This document shows, piece by piece, positions 1 to 7,510 of a stretch of DNA of 64,000 bases (within the stretch, counting starts at the first letter, position 1; each line of letters begins with the position of its first letter). The DNA is from Micromonospora globbae (GTDB lineage Bacteria; Actinomycetota; Actinomycetes; Mycobacteriales; Micromonosporaceae): assembly GCF_003610785.1 (NCBI RefSeq), contig NZ_RAQQ01000010.1:186001-250000 (forward strand). The letters run 5' to 3'. A program made the translations under genes and the position numbers. The notes beneath the pieces were generated by a model. The model was not told where the DNA came from, made no database searches, and saw only the letters and a program-made list of their open reading frames with translations.

Positions 1-588
1 GTCGACGACCTGCTCGCCGGGGCGTCCCTCGGTCTGGACGTCGTCGCCACCGTGCTGGACCCGTTCAGCGCGCTGCTCGCCAACGGGCTCGGCTGGGCCA
101 TGGAGTACTTCGAGCCGTTGCGGGAGATGCTCGACTGGCTGACCGGCATGCCCGACGTGGTGGCGTCGCACGCGGCGACGTGGGACAACATGGCCGGGCA
201 CCTGAAGCAGATGGCGGCCGACCTGCAGACCCACCTGGCCGGGGACCTCCCGGACTGGCGGGGGCACGCCGCCGAGGCGTACCAGTCGTTGATGAGGAAC
301 AACGTCGACGCGATCGCGGGCCTCGGCGGCACGTCGGCCGCGATGGCTGCCGCCACCCAGGCCGCGGGCAACCTGGTCTCCTTCACCCGCGACATCGTCC
401 GCGACCTGATCGCGGACCTGGTCGCGCGCGTGATCGTGTGGGCGGTCGAGGCGATCTTCGTGGTCACGATCCCGGTCGTCGCCGCGCAGATCATCGCCGC
501 CGTGGTCAAGTGGGCGGGCCGGATCCTGAGCTACACCACCGCGCTCGTCACCAGCCTCACCAACCTGTCGAAGCTCATCAACGGCTGA
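1..588 (+). CDS. WXG100/LXG-like type VII secreted protein, 5' end outside window
   Basis: The reading frame is open from base 1, so the gene begins upstream; 195 residues are visible. The central part (about residues 50-130) is helical with a conserved-looking Trp-Asp pair and a DW-RG turn, as in WXG100-like heads of polymorphic toxins. A long hydrophobic Ala/Val/Ile stretch follows near residues 135-175. The protein is clearly paralogous to the last gene of the window (63101 onward): both share a DPxxALL motif, an exL-DWL motif, a H-x-x-TW motif and a similar hydrophobic helix. Here the protein stops right after the hydrophobic region, whereas the right-hand paralogue continues into a toxin-like tail. 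The nuclease-like gene follows 13 bp downstream and probably carries the effector part. Export by an ESX/type VII system is known for the family and inferred here. Confidence 0.75.
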   Translation, partial: VDDLLAGASLGLDVVATVLDPFSALLANGLGWAMEYFEPLREMLDWLTGMPDVVASHAATWDNMAGHLKQMAADLQTHLAGDLPDWRGHAAEAYQSLMRNNVDAIAGLGGTSAAMAAATQAAGNLVSFTRDIVRDLIADLVARVIVWAVEAIFVVTIPVVAAQIIAAVVKWAGRILSYTTALVTSLTNLSKLING

Positions 589-601
589 GCCGGGGCCGAC
601 C

Positions 602-1366
602 GTGACGAGACCCAAGGGACCGCACGGCGACGCCGGTGATGGTGGTGACGGCGCCGACGGCGGCGTCCCCCGCCCGCGGGACGGCCACGGCCGACCCACG
701 GCCACCATCGCCGAGGGTCACGAGGCCATCGCCGACGCGGCGACCAGGGGCCGCCCCGGCGGGGAGTCCGCCCAGCCGCCGCGCAACGACCCGAAGCTGG
801 GCAAGCACGACGAGCAGACCGTGGCCGAGATCGAGAAGGCCCGCAACCAGATCGCCCCGAAGCTCCAGCAGATGGCCGACGACGCGTGGGACCACGTCGA
901 CCAGAACAAGGACGCGATCCTCGCGCAGGAGGGCTACCAGCGACGGCGCGAGAAGCTGCTGGAGCGGGGCTACCCGGAGGAGACGGTCGACCTGATCCTG
1001 GAACGGACGGCGCTGGGCACCGAGGCGCACACGCACTTCGCCCGGAGCATCGACGCCGAGGCGCAGAACATGCTGCCCCCGGAGACGGGATTCCGGCTGC
1101 GGACCGAGGTCGGTTACGACGCCCAGGGCGTGGAGACGTCGCGGCAGAAGGACCAGGACTTCCGGCCGGACGTCATCCTCGAGCGCCAGTACGAGGACGC
1201 CGCGACCGGTGACCTCGACTGGGAGGTGGCACACGCCTACGACCTCAAGACCGGCCTGAAGACCGGCATCGAACCGGGCTGGGCCAACAAGGTGCAGGAC
1301 AAGCTCGACCTGGGCCGGCCGCCCGAGGAGATCCGGCCGACGCAGCGGCCGCTGAGCGTAGACTGA
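602..1366 (+). CDS. Putative PD-(D/E)XK nuclease-like effector of a type VII toxin locus
   Basis: 254 residues from a GTG start 13 bp after the upstream WXG-like gene. The first 65 residues are Gly/Pro/Asp-rich and look like a linker; residues 70-160 are charged and helical. The C-terminal part has the spacing of a restriction-endonuclease-like fold: E169 in an EVGYD strand, R188-P189-D190, and a strand ending in D214-L-K216-T-G. That order E...PD...DxK is the classic PD-(D/E)XK active site. It resembles the C-terminal toxin module of a polymorphic toxin that has been separated from its secretion head, encoded just upstream. The gene downstream is a probable immunity protein. The nuclease call rests on motif spacing only; a structural or inactive homologue is possible. 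Confidence 0.55.
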   Translation: MTRPKGPHGDAGDGGDGADGGVPRPRDGHGRPTATIAEGHEAIADAATRGRPGGESAQPPRNDPKLGKHDEQTVAEIEKARNQIAPKLQQMADDAWDHVDQNKDAILAQEGYQRRREKLLERGYPEETVDLILERTALGTEAHTHFARSIDAEAQNMLPPETGFRLRTEVGYDAQGVETSRQKDQDFRPDVILERQYEDAATGDLDWEVAHAYDLKTGLKTGIEPGWANKVQDKLDLGRPPEEIRPTQRPLSVD

Positions 1367-1399
1367 CCGCCGGCGGCCCGCACGTGACGAGAGGTACGC

Positions 1400-2089
1400 A
1401 TGTCCTCTGCTGACAAGGCGCGACGGTGGCGTCAGATCCTGTCCGAGCTGCGGCCCGAGCTGCCCGGCGAGTGGTCCGTCCGGGGCGGCGGCCTCGGCAC
1501 GGTGCTGGTCCGGGAGCCGGTCGACTGGACGGTGGCCTGGATCGGCTACGCCGGTTCCCCCACGCGGCCCGAGGGCTGGGTGTCCGCCGCGGTGCAGCCG
1601 CTCGTCATGCCCTTCACCAGCTGGATCATGACCTACGGCATCCGCATGGACGAGGCCGGATCCGGGCCGCGCACGGTGGACCTGGCATCCGACGCGGCGG
1701 CCGACCAGACGCGGCGGTTCGTGCTGGACGCCGGCCTGGAGAAGATCGACAGCTGGCCGGCCGACCGTCTCGCCCAGGTGGCCGAGCGCGACTACGCCCA
1801 GGAGCCGCGCCGCCGCCGTACCCACTGGCACCAGCTGCCCGGATGGCGGGTCGTCACCGGCGCCGCGTCTCCCGTCGAGCCCGCGACCCAGCTCGCCGAC
1901 CTGTGCCACGAGCGGGCCCGTGGGACGTCCGGCAAGGGCGCCCGCCAGTTGACCGAGCAGGCCGGTTTCTACGAGCGGCTCGCGCAGGCGTGGCACGAGG
2001 GGGAGCGCGACGCGGCGTTGCGGTTCCTCGCCGAGGAACGGGACCGGGCCCTCACCGCGCAGAAGCTCGACACGGTGCTGGCCGCGTAG
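1400..2089 (+). CDS. Putative immunity protein to the adjacent nuclease-like toxin
   Basis: 229 residues, ATG start preceded by GAGAGG at good spacing, 33 bp after the nuclease-like gene and on the same strand. No signal peptide and no transmembrane segment, so cytoplasmic. The sequence has an N-terminal alpha/beta part with several Trp residues and a helical C-terminal half (residues 120-225) rich in Arg, Glu and Gln. I recognise no enzyme motif. Its position directly after a candidate effector in a type VII toxin locus is the usual place for an immunity gene, so that is the best guess. It could also be an unrelated conserved hypothetical protein. Confidence 0.5.
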   Translation: MSSADKARRWRQILSELRPELPGEWSVRGGGLGTVLVREPVDWTVAWIGYAGSPTRPEGWVSAAVQPLVMPFTSWIMTYGIRMDEAGSGPRTVDLASDAAADQTRRFVLDAGLEKIDSWPADRLAQVAERDYAQEPRRRRTHWHQLPGWRVVTGAASPVEPATQLADLCHERARGTSGKGARQLTEQAGFYERLAQAWHEGERDAALRFLAEERDRALTAQKLDTVLAA

Positions 2090-2143
2090 GCCGCCCGCCC
2101 CGGACACCGCCCCGGCGACGACCTGGCCGTGCCCGCGGGAGGT

Positions 2144-2159
2144 GGCGGGACAGCCCGCC
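2144..2159. terminator. Short GC hairpin between convergent genes
   Basis: GGCGGG (2144-2149) pairs perfectly with CCCGCC (2154-2159) around an ACAG loop. It lies between the convergent ends of the immunity gene (2089) and the minus-strand gene ending at 2175. There is no T tract, as is common for high-GC actinobacterial terminators. Confidence 0.4.
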
Positions 2160-2174
2160 CGGCCCCCGGGATGC

Positions 2175-3056
2175 TCAGCGGCCGCCGGTCAACCGCGCCA
2201 CCACGGGGGCCAGCGCCTGCGGCACCCTCACCTCACCGCCTCCGGCCTCCCCCGCCACGACGCGCAGCGGGTGGAACTCGCCGTCGTACCACCAGAAGAT
2301 CTCGTCGGTGCACGGGTCGGTGGCCGCCGTGAACATGGACGTCGTCAGGTGCCGCAGCGCCGCGATCGTCTTCTCCACCTCGGCGTCCACCGCGTGCAGC
2401 AGGACGGCGCTGTACCGCGGCGCGGCCACCAGCGCCCCGTACTCGGCGTCGTCGGGGAGGAACCGCCTGACCGACATGAGGGCCGTCGTGACGAAGGGGT
2501 TGCCGTCCGCGGCGAGCAGGCGGACCGAGGCGCCGGTGGGCAGCTCGTGGTCGCGCACGTCGAGGGTGGCCAGCTCGTGCCGCACGGTCTGCCGCACGGC
2601 GAGGCGTACCAGCTCCTCGGGGTCGTGTCCCAGTTGCGCCACCTGCGCGACGGTCAGCATGTCCAGCCGGCCGGGTCGGTTGACGACGAGCACGGCCGTG
2701 AAGTGCGCGCCGTACGGCATGGTGAAGTAGCCGTCGGTGCGCGTGGCCGCCGGGGTGAGGCGCAGGCGGAGCTCGTCGAGGTCGACCGCGCCGAGCTCCG
2801 CCGTGACCCGGTCCGGCAGTTCCCGGCGGACCGCCGCGATCCAGTCGGCCACCAGGTCGGGCCACGTCGGGCGGGGCTGGTCCTGACAGGCGCGCAGCAG
2901 CGGGGCCAGGGACACCCGTGCCCGGCCGCCCGGCACCGGGACGACGATCTCGTCGCCGGCCGGCGCGACGCGGGCTCCCGGCACGAGGCCCGGCAGCGCG
3001 TCCTCGACCAGCGCGCGCACGCTGCCCATCGGGTCCTCGTTCTGCGACGACGCCAC
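2175..3056 (-). CDS. Conserved hypothetical protein, function unknown
   Basis: 293 residues from a GTG start; an in-frame ATG at codon 10 is an alternative. No signal peptide and no transmembrane helix. The sequence alternates predicted strands and helices: an early segment reading DLVADWIAAVRRE, a TMPYGAHF turn near the middle, and a C-terminal WWYDGEFHP motif. The layout is loosely reminiscent of DUF1444/YtpQ-type cytoplasmic proteins (inference, weak). It is monocistronic, convergent with the toxin-immunity genes, and separated from the NmrA-like gene by about 45 bp on the same strand. I do not assign a function. Confidence 0.6.
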   Translation of the reverse strand: MASSQNEDPMGSVRALVEDALPGLVPGARVAPAGDEIVVPVPGGRARVSLAPLLRACQDQPRPTWPDLVADWIAAVRRELPDRVTAELGAVDLDELRLRLTPAATRTDGYFTMPYGAHFTAVLVVNRPGRLDMLTVAQVAQLGHDPEELVRLAVRQTVRHELATLDVRDHELPTGASVRLLAADGNPFVTTALMSVRRFLPDDAEYGALVAAPRYSAVLLHAVDAEVEKTIAALRHLTTSMFTAATDPCTDEIFWWYDGEFHPLRVVAGEAGGGEVRVPQALAPVVARLTGGR

Positions 3057-3102
3057 GGTGCATTCATACCATCGGCCCGCGACGGCCGCGAACCCTCGCG
3101 GG

Positions 3103-3792
3103 TCACCCGGGTACGACCGCGACCCGTTCCCGCCGGACGGTCGGCCGCTCCACCTCGGCGACGACCGCCCGGGCGTACGTGCCGTGGGACAGCGCCGCCA
3201 TCACCTGCGTCCGGCTGAGCGGTTCCCGCAGCAGCCGGTACGGCCGGCGCGGGTCCGGGTCGGTCCCGAAGCCGCCGGGCGGGGCCAGGACCGCCCAGTC
3301 GAGCGTCGTGGCCGACAGCGCCGGCAGCTGCCGCGCGTGCGCCTCGGCGTACGGGGTGAGCGCGGGCGGGAACAGGTCGGGATCGTCCATGACGGCGCCA
3401 CCGGAGTCGAGCCGCAGCGTGGCGGTCAGGCCGACGGCCACCAGCCGCCGGTGCGGGTGGTCCCAGGCGTCCGCCAGGCCGGCCACGATGGCGGCGTAGT
3501 AGTCGGGGTCGAAGCCGTCGAACGACGGTGGGGGCGCGGTGAACGGGGTGACGGCCAGCACGAGCGCCTCCGTCGTCCGCAGGACCGGGGCGAGCGGCGC
3601 CGGCTGCCGGGCGTCGCCCCGGACGACGCGCAGCCTCGGGTGCGGGGGCGGGTCGTACCGGCCCGGATCGCGGACGACGGCGGTCACGTGGTGCTCCCCC
3701 GCGAGCAGCGCGGCCGTGACGGCGCGGCCGACACGGCCGCCCGCACCGAGGACGGCCACCTGCTTGGGGAGCTGGTCAGGAGTACTGGGCAT
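3103..3792 (-). CDS. NAD(P)-binding NmrA/SDR-like protein
   Basis: 229 residues from ATG at 3792. The N-terminus has a Rossmann P-loop G-x-G-G-R-V-G after a short strand (GAGGRVG near residues 16-22), followed by TAVVRDP and VVRGDA segments that define NmrA-like NAD(P)-binding proteins (atypical SDR, COG0702/COG2910 type). A proline-rich MDDPDLFPP stretch and a TLDWAVLAPPG motif match the later part of that family. No catalytic YxxxK is evident. It is divergent from an HxlR regulator 60 bp away, an arrangement common for NAD(P)-binding reductases controlled by HxlR. The substrate is unknown; a redox-sensing role is possible. The start codon lies 7 nt after a TACCGT -10-like element, so the mRNA may be leaderless. 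Confidence 0.8.
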   Translation of the reverse strand: MPSTPDQLPKQVAVLGAGGRVGRAVTAALLAGEHHVTAVVRDPGRYDPPPHPRLRVVRGDARQPAPLAPVLRTTEALVLAVTPFTAPPPSFDGFDPDYYAAIVAGLADAWDHPHRRLVAVGLTATLRLDSGGAVMDDPDLFPPALTPYAEAHARQLPALSATTLDWAVLAPPGGFGTDPDPRRPYRLLREPLSRTQVMAALSHGTYARAVVAEVERPTVRRERVAVVPG

Positions 3793-3817
3793 GGGCGTGA
3801 CGGTAGAGGCCACCGGG

Positions 3818-3828
3818 GCGGTAACCGC
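3818..3828. promoter_or_regulatory. Candidate HxlR operator in divergent promoter region
   Basis: An odd palindrome GCGGT-A-ACCGC sits midway between the divergent NmrA-like (start 3792) and HxlR (start 3853) genes. A -10-like TACGCT at 3841-3846 lies 6 nt before the HxlR GTG, and on the other strand TACCGT lies 7 nt before the NmrA ATG. The spacing would let one repressor block both promoters. This is inference from position and symmetry. Confidence 0.4.
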
Positions 3829-3852
3829 AACGTAACCACGTACGCTGGATCG

Positions 3853-4251
3853 GTGACCAGGACCGATGCGCCGTTGCCGGCGTTCGACCCGGCCTGCCCG
3901 ATGAGCGCGTTCCCGATCCGGATCGGCGGCCGGTGGACGGCGATGATCGTGCTCTGCCTGGAGGCGGGCCCCCGGCGGTTCGGGGTGCTCCGCCGCCACC
4001 TGCGTCCGATCAGCGCGAAGGTGCTCGCCGAGACCCTGACGGCGATGGAGCGCGACGGGCTGCTGCGGCGACGCCCGGTCGGCGGTCCCGACGGCGGCGT
4101 CGAGTACGAGCTCACCGCGCTCGGTCGCACCCTGCTCGACGTCATCGCGCACGTCCGGGGCTGGGCCCGCGACCACCTCGGCGAGGTGCTGCGGGCACGC
4201 GACGACTTCGACGACGCGCCGGGGGCACGGCCGTCGGCGCTGGCCGGTTGA
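3853..4251 (+). CDS. HxlR-family winged-helix transcriptional regulator
   Basis: 132 residues from GTG. It shows the HxlR pattern throughout: an N-terminal CPMS segment (Cys near residue 15), an IGGRWT helix, FGVLRRHL followed by ISAKVLAETL (recognition helix), MERDGLLRRR, and VEYELTALGRTLLDVI (wing and dimer helix). HxlR proteins bind short palindromes and often use the N-terminal Cys to sense electrophiles or oxidants. It is divergent from the NmrA-like NAD(P)-binding gene, which is its likely target together with its own promoter. No Shine-Dalgarno sequence is visible, consistent with a leaderless start. Family identification is firm; the signal is unknown. Confidence 0.88.
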   Translation: MTRTDAPLPAFDPACPMSAFPIRIGGRWTAMIVLCLEAGPRRFGVLRRHLRPISAKVLAETLTAMERDGLLRRRPVGGPDGGVEYELTALGRTLLDVIAHVRGWARDHLGEVLRARDDFDDAPGARPSALAG

Positions 4252-4281
4252 GGGGCCGTTCGGACGCGCCCGAACGGCCCC
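4252..4281. terminator. Bidirectional hairpin terminator
   Basis: Perfect 12-bp arms (4252-4263 and 4270-4281) around a 6-nt loop, beginning at the base after the HxlR stop codon and 13 bp from the end of the convergent redoxin gene. It fits a shared terminator for both transcripts. Confidence 0.75.
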
Positions 4282-4294
4282 GACCGCCGGGTCG

Positions 4295-4873
4295 TCAGTG
4301 GACGACGACGCCGGGTTCGTTGTCCGGTGACCACTTGATGCCGCACCCCAGGCTCGGCGTGTGCGGCTCGGGCACGTCGCGGCCGGAGAGCACGAGGTCG
4401 ACCGCCGACACGAGGAGGTCGCCGGTGACCGGGACGTCGTTGCCGGGCCGCGCCGCGTCGAACGCGCCACGGTAGGCCAGCCTCCGCTGCCCGTCGTAGA
4501 GGAACAGGTCCGGTGTGCACGCGGCGCGGAAGTCCCGCGCGGTCCGCTGGGTGGTGTCGACGAGGTACGGGAAGGTGAAGCCCGCCCGCTCCACCTGCTC
4601 CCGCAGGCCGTCGACGTCGTCGTCCGGCGCGATGCCCGTGTCGTTGCTGGCGACGCCGACGACGGACAGGCCGCGGCCGGCGAGGTCGGCGGTCACCGCG
4701 GCCAAGCGCCGCTCGATGTGCCGGACGTACGGGCAGTGGTTGGACAGGAACGCGACCAGCAGCGCGGGACCGGCGAGGTCCGTCGAGCTGACCGGTTTCC
4801 CGTCCAGGTCGGGCAGCTCGAACGCGGGCAGCGGGGTGCCCAGCGCGACGAGTGACGAGTTGACCGGTGGCAT
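4295..4873 (-). CDS. Thioredoxin-fold redoxin (AhpC/TSA-like), last gene of the sulfur operon
   Basis: 192 residues from ATG at 4873, 17 bp after the ferredoxin gene, so part of the same operon. The AhpC/TSA-type fold begins with G-T-P-L-P-A-F-E-L-P-D-L-D-G, followed by a strand and the active-site motif NHCPYV with C47. A VVGVASND segment and a T-PD-LFLYD cis-Pro region follow. Only one Cys of a possible CxxC is present (C-P-Y-V), as in 1-Cys thioredoxin-like peroxiredoxins of this subfamily. A second Cys occurs near the C-terminus (SLGCG). It probably supplies or removes reducing equivalents for the neighbouring flavoprotein/ferredoxin pair, or protects them from peroxide. The exact partner is inferred. 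Confidence 0.8.
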   Translation of the reverse strand: MPPVNSSLVALGTPLPAFELPDLDGKPVSSTDLAGPALLVAFLSNHCPYVRHIERRLAAVTADLAGRGLSVVGVASNDTGIAPDDDVDGLREQVERAGFTFPYLVDTTQRTARDFRAACTPDLFLYDGQRRLAYRGAFDAARPGNDVPVTGDLLVSAVDLVLSGRDVPEPHTPSLGCGIKWSPDNEPGVVVH

Positions 4874-4890
4874 GGGTGTCCTCCTGGTGT

Positions 4891-5235
4891 TCAGCCGTCC
4901 AGCCGGACGGGTTCGACGCGGTGCAGGAACGGGGTGGTGTCGATGGCGGCGAGCCGGGTCTGGCCCTTGTGCCAGCCCAGCCGGGACCGCCAGCTGCCGA
5001 GCAGTCCCGCCTCGGCCAGCGCGTCCTCGTCGACGTGTTCGGTCTCGTCGGCGAGCGGTGAGACGTACAGGGCGTCGGCCGGGCAGTACGCCTCGCACAT
5101 GAAGCAGGTCTGGCAGTCGCCCTGCCGGGCGATCACGGGCACCTCACCCACGGCGCCGTCGAAGACGTTGGTGGGGCACACCTTCACGCAGATGCCGCAG
5201 CCGGTGCAGCGGCTGTCGCTGACGAGTTCGATCAC
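4891..5235 (-). CDS. Two-cluster 4Fe-4S ferredoxin (AprB/FdxA-like)
   Basis: 114 residues from GTG at 5235. Two complete 4Fe-4S motifs are visible: C10-x2-C13-x2-C16-x3-C20-P and C41-x2-C44-x2-C47-x3-C51-P. A longer acidic/aromatic C-terminal tail (residues 60-114, with a GWHKG segment) follows. The start overlaps the stop of the upstream flavoprotein (GTGA, 4 bp), so the two are translationally coupled and probably form a complex, like the AprAB subunits of adenylylsulfate reductase. AGGAGG lies upstream at normal spacing. It likely passes electrons to or from the FAD subunit. The pairing is known for AprAB; its role in this operon is inferred. Confidence 0.88.
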   Translation of the reverse strand: MIELVSDSRCTGCGICVKVCPTNVFDGAVGEVPVIARQGDCQTCFMCEAYCPADALYVSPLADETEHVDEDALAEAGLLGSWRSRLGWHKGQTRLAAIDTTPFLHRVEPVRLDG

Positions 5236-6794
5236 GCGGGTACCTCCTCGGTGCGTACGGACACCCGGTCCAGGCCGGTGAGCACCAACCGGTGCCGCTG
5301 GGCCGGGTCGGGCGCCGGGTGTTCGGCGAGCCGGTGCATGCCCCTGGTCTCGGTGCGCGCCAGCGAGGCCGTGTGCATCCACCGGGCGGTGGCCACCATC
5401 GCGGCGGTCTCGCGGGACCGCACCCGTCCCCGTACGCCGGGCGCCGGGCGCTGGAGCACGGCGGGCCACAGGTCGTCGACGGCGGCCAGCGCGCGGCGCA
5501 GCCGGGTGACGGAGCGGAAGTGGCTGACCTCCAGGGGCAGCGTCTCGCGCTGGACGGCCGCGACCACCGACGCCGTGTCGATCGTGTCGGGCGACCCGGA
5601 GCGGAGGCCCGCGGCGCCGACCGGCGCCAGACGCCGCGCCCGGGAACCGGCCGTGGCCGCGTAGCGGGCGGCGGCGGCTCCGGACCACCGCCCGGAGCAG
5701 ATGGCCCAGGAGGCGTTGTACGCTCCCCCGCCGCTCTGTCCCCCGTGGCTGCGCTCGCGGGAGGCCGCGTCGCCGGCCGCGTAGAGGCCGGGCACGGACG
5801 TCTCGCAGCCGTCGCCGACGAGCCGGATCCCGCCGGTGCCCCGCACGGTGCCCTCGAACCGCATGGTGATCGGGAACGGCTGGGTGAACGGGTCGATCCC
5901 GCGCCGGTCGTAGGGCAGGAAGAACACGGCGTGCGAGGTCCGCAGCAGCGCCCGCTTCTCGGCGGTGTCCGCCCGGTCGAGGACGGCGTGGACGGGGCCG
6001 TCCAGCAGTGCCCGGGCGATGGCGTCCCGGGGCAGCACGCCGTCGCCGGCGTAGAGGACCGTGCCGTCGGCGGCCGTGATGGTGGCCATCGACAGCAGCC
6101 GGTTACGGGTGACGGTGCTGTACCGGGCGCTGGTGCCGTAGGAGTTGCTGAACTCCATGCCGGACAGCTCGGCGCCGGCCTCGGCGGCCATCAGCAGCCC
6201 GTCGCCGGTGAGCACGTTGCAGCCCAGTCCCTTGCTGAGGAACGCGCAGCCGCCGGTGGCGAGCACCACGGCCGGGGCGCGTACCTCCCACTCGGCGCCG
6301 GTGAGCCGGTCGAGGCCCCACGCGCCGCCGACGCCGTGCCGGTCGGCCAGCAGTTCCAGCGCCGGCGACTGGTCGAGCACGGTCACCCCGGCGCGCCGGA
6401 CCACCCGGCGCATCAGCCGCATGTACTCCGGCCCCTGGAGGTGGTTGCGCAGCGGCTCACCGTGCTCGTCCCGCACGAACGGGTAACCCCACCGCTCGAC
6501 CAGGGCCAGGCTCTCGTACACCCCGTCGAGGACGCGGTGGATCCAGCGGGCCTCGGACAGCTCCCCTCCGCCGGCCATCCGTTTCGCCACGGCGCGCTCG
6601 CGCAGCTCGGCGTCCGGTGGCAGGTAGAGCAGGTTGCTGCCGCCGGGCGCGGTGGCGCCGCTCGACCCCAGGTAGCCCTTGTCGGCCAGGACCACCCGCG
6701 CCCCGTGGCTGGCGGCGCTCCACGCGGCCCAGGCCCCCGCCGGACCGCCGCCGAGGACCAGCACGTCGGCGTCGCGCACGTTCCGCGCCGTCAT
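5232..6794 (-). CDS. AprA/FrdA-like FAD-dependent oxidoreductase
   Basis: 520 residues from ATG at 6794. The N-terminal dinucleotide-binding motif GGGPAG is at residues 15-20, followed by a GSSGAT-PGGSN segment that contacts the flavin in the fumarate reductase/AprA superfamily. VVLATGGCAFL and the C-terminal FAD loop LYAAGDAASRERSHGGQSGGG are also present. The last 150 residues are helical, as in the helical domain of these subunits. Its pairing with a two-cluster ferredoxin is typical of AprAB rather than of succinate dehydrogenase. Its start overlaps the ATPase stop by 4 bp. With the sulfonate-type transporter and the cysteine-rich leader upstream, it may oxidise or reduce an imported sulfur compound. 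The actual substrate cannot be read from sequence. Confidence 0.85.
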   Translation of the reverse strand: MTARNVRDADVLVLGGGPAGAWAAWSAASHGARVVLADKGYLGSSGATAPGGSNLLYLPPDAELRERAVAKRMAGGGELSEARWIHRVLDGVYESLALVERWGYPFVRDEHGEPLRNHLQGPEYMRLMRRVVRRAGVTVLDQSPALELLADRHGVGGAWGLDRLTGAEWEVRAPAVVLATGGCAFLSKGLGCNVLTGDGLLMAAEAGAELSGMEFSNSYGTSARYSTVTRNRLLSMATITAADGTVLYAGDGVLPRDAIARALLDGPVHAVLDRADTAEKRALLRTSHAVFFLPYDRRGIDPFTQPFPITMRFEGTVRGTGGIRLVGDGCETSVPGLYAAGDAASRERSHGGQSGGGAYNASWAICSGRWSGAAAARYAATAGSRARRLAPVGAAGLRSGSPDTIDTASVVAAVQRETLPLEVSHFRSVTRLRRALAAVDDLWPAVLQRPAPGVRGRVRSRETAAMVATARWMHTASLARTETRGMHRLAEHPAPDPAQRHRLVLTGLDRVSVRTEEVPA

Positions 6795-7510
6795 GCCGTC
6801 ACCTCCACGATCTCCTCGGGGACACCGAGTTCCCGCAGCAGCGCGGTCCGCAGCGCGGCGAACGCGGTGTCGGTGCGCCGCCGGGGCGCGGGCAGCTCGA
6901 CGGTCCGGTCGAGCGAGATGCGGCCGTCGCGGAGCACCACCACCCGGTCGGCCAGCAGCAACGCCTCGTCGACGTCGTGGGTCACGAACAGCACGGCCGG
7001 TCGGTGCCGCGCGCACAGGTCCCGGAGCAGGACGTGCATCCGGAGGCGGGTCAGCGCGTCGAGCGCGCCGAACGGCTCGTCCAGCAGCAGCACGTCGGGT
7101 TCCCGGACGAGGGCGCGGGCCAGCGCCACCCGCTGCGCCTCCCCGCCGGAGAGGGTGACCGGCCAGGCACGGGCGTGCCCGGTCAGGCCGACCTCGGCGA
7201 GCGCGGCCAGGGCGCGTTCCCGTGGCCGCGGCCCGCCGAGGCCGAACGTGACGTTCGCGAGGACCCGCTTCCACGGCAGCAGCCGGGGCTGCTGGAAGAC
7301 CACCGACCGTCGCGGGCGGATCCGCAGCGACCCCTCGACGTCCGGGTCGAGCCCGGCCAGCGCGCGCAGCAGGGTGCTCTTGCCCGAGCCGCTGTGCCCG
7401 AGCATCGCCACGAACTCGTCGGGCGCCACGGTGAGGTCGAGGCCGTCCAGGACGGCGCGGGCGCCGAAGCGGCGGCGTACGCCCCGCACGTCGATCGCCG
7501 CCGTGCTCAT
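6791..7510 (-). CDS. ABC transporter ATPase, SsuB/TauB type
   Basis: 239 residues from ATG at 7510. Walker A is GHSGSGKST (K44), there is a Q-loop VVFQQPRLLPWKR, the signature is LSGGEAQRVALARAL, Walker B is DVLLLDEPFGALD, and the switch His is in FVTHDVDEA. The Q-loop text and overall length are typical of ATPases energising nitrate/sulfonate/taurine importers. The gene is coupled by ATGA overlaps to the permease upstream (7507-7510) and to the flavoprotein downstream (6791-6794). It sits on the cytoplasmic face of the importer and hydrolyses ATP. Family assignment is firm; the sulfonate/taurine specificity is an inference from neighbours. Confidence 0.92.
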   Translation of the reverse strand: MSTAAIDVRGVRRRFGARAVLDGLDLTVAPDEFVAMLGHSGSGKSTLLRALAGLDPDVEGSLRIRPRRSVVFQQPRLLPWKRVLANVTFGLGGPRPRERALAALAEVGLTGHARAWPVTLSGGEAQRVALARALVREPDVLLLDEPFGALDALTRLRMHVLLRDLCARHRPAVLFVTHDVDEALLLADRVVVLRDGRISLDRTVELPAPRRRTDTAFAALRTALLRELGVPEEIVEVTA

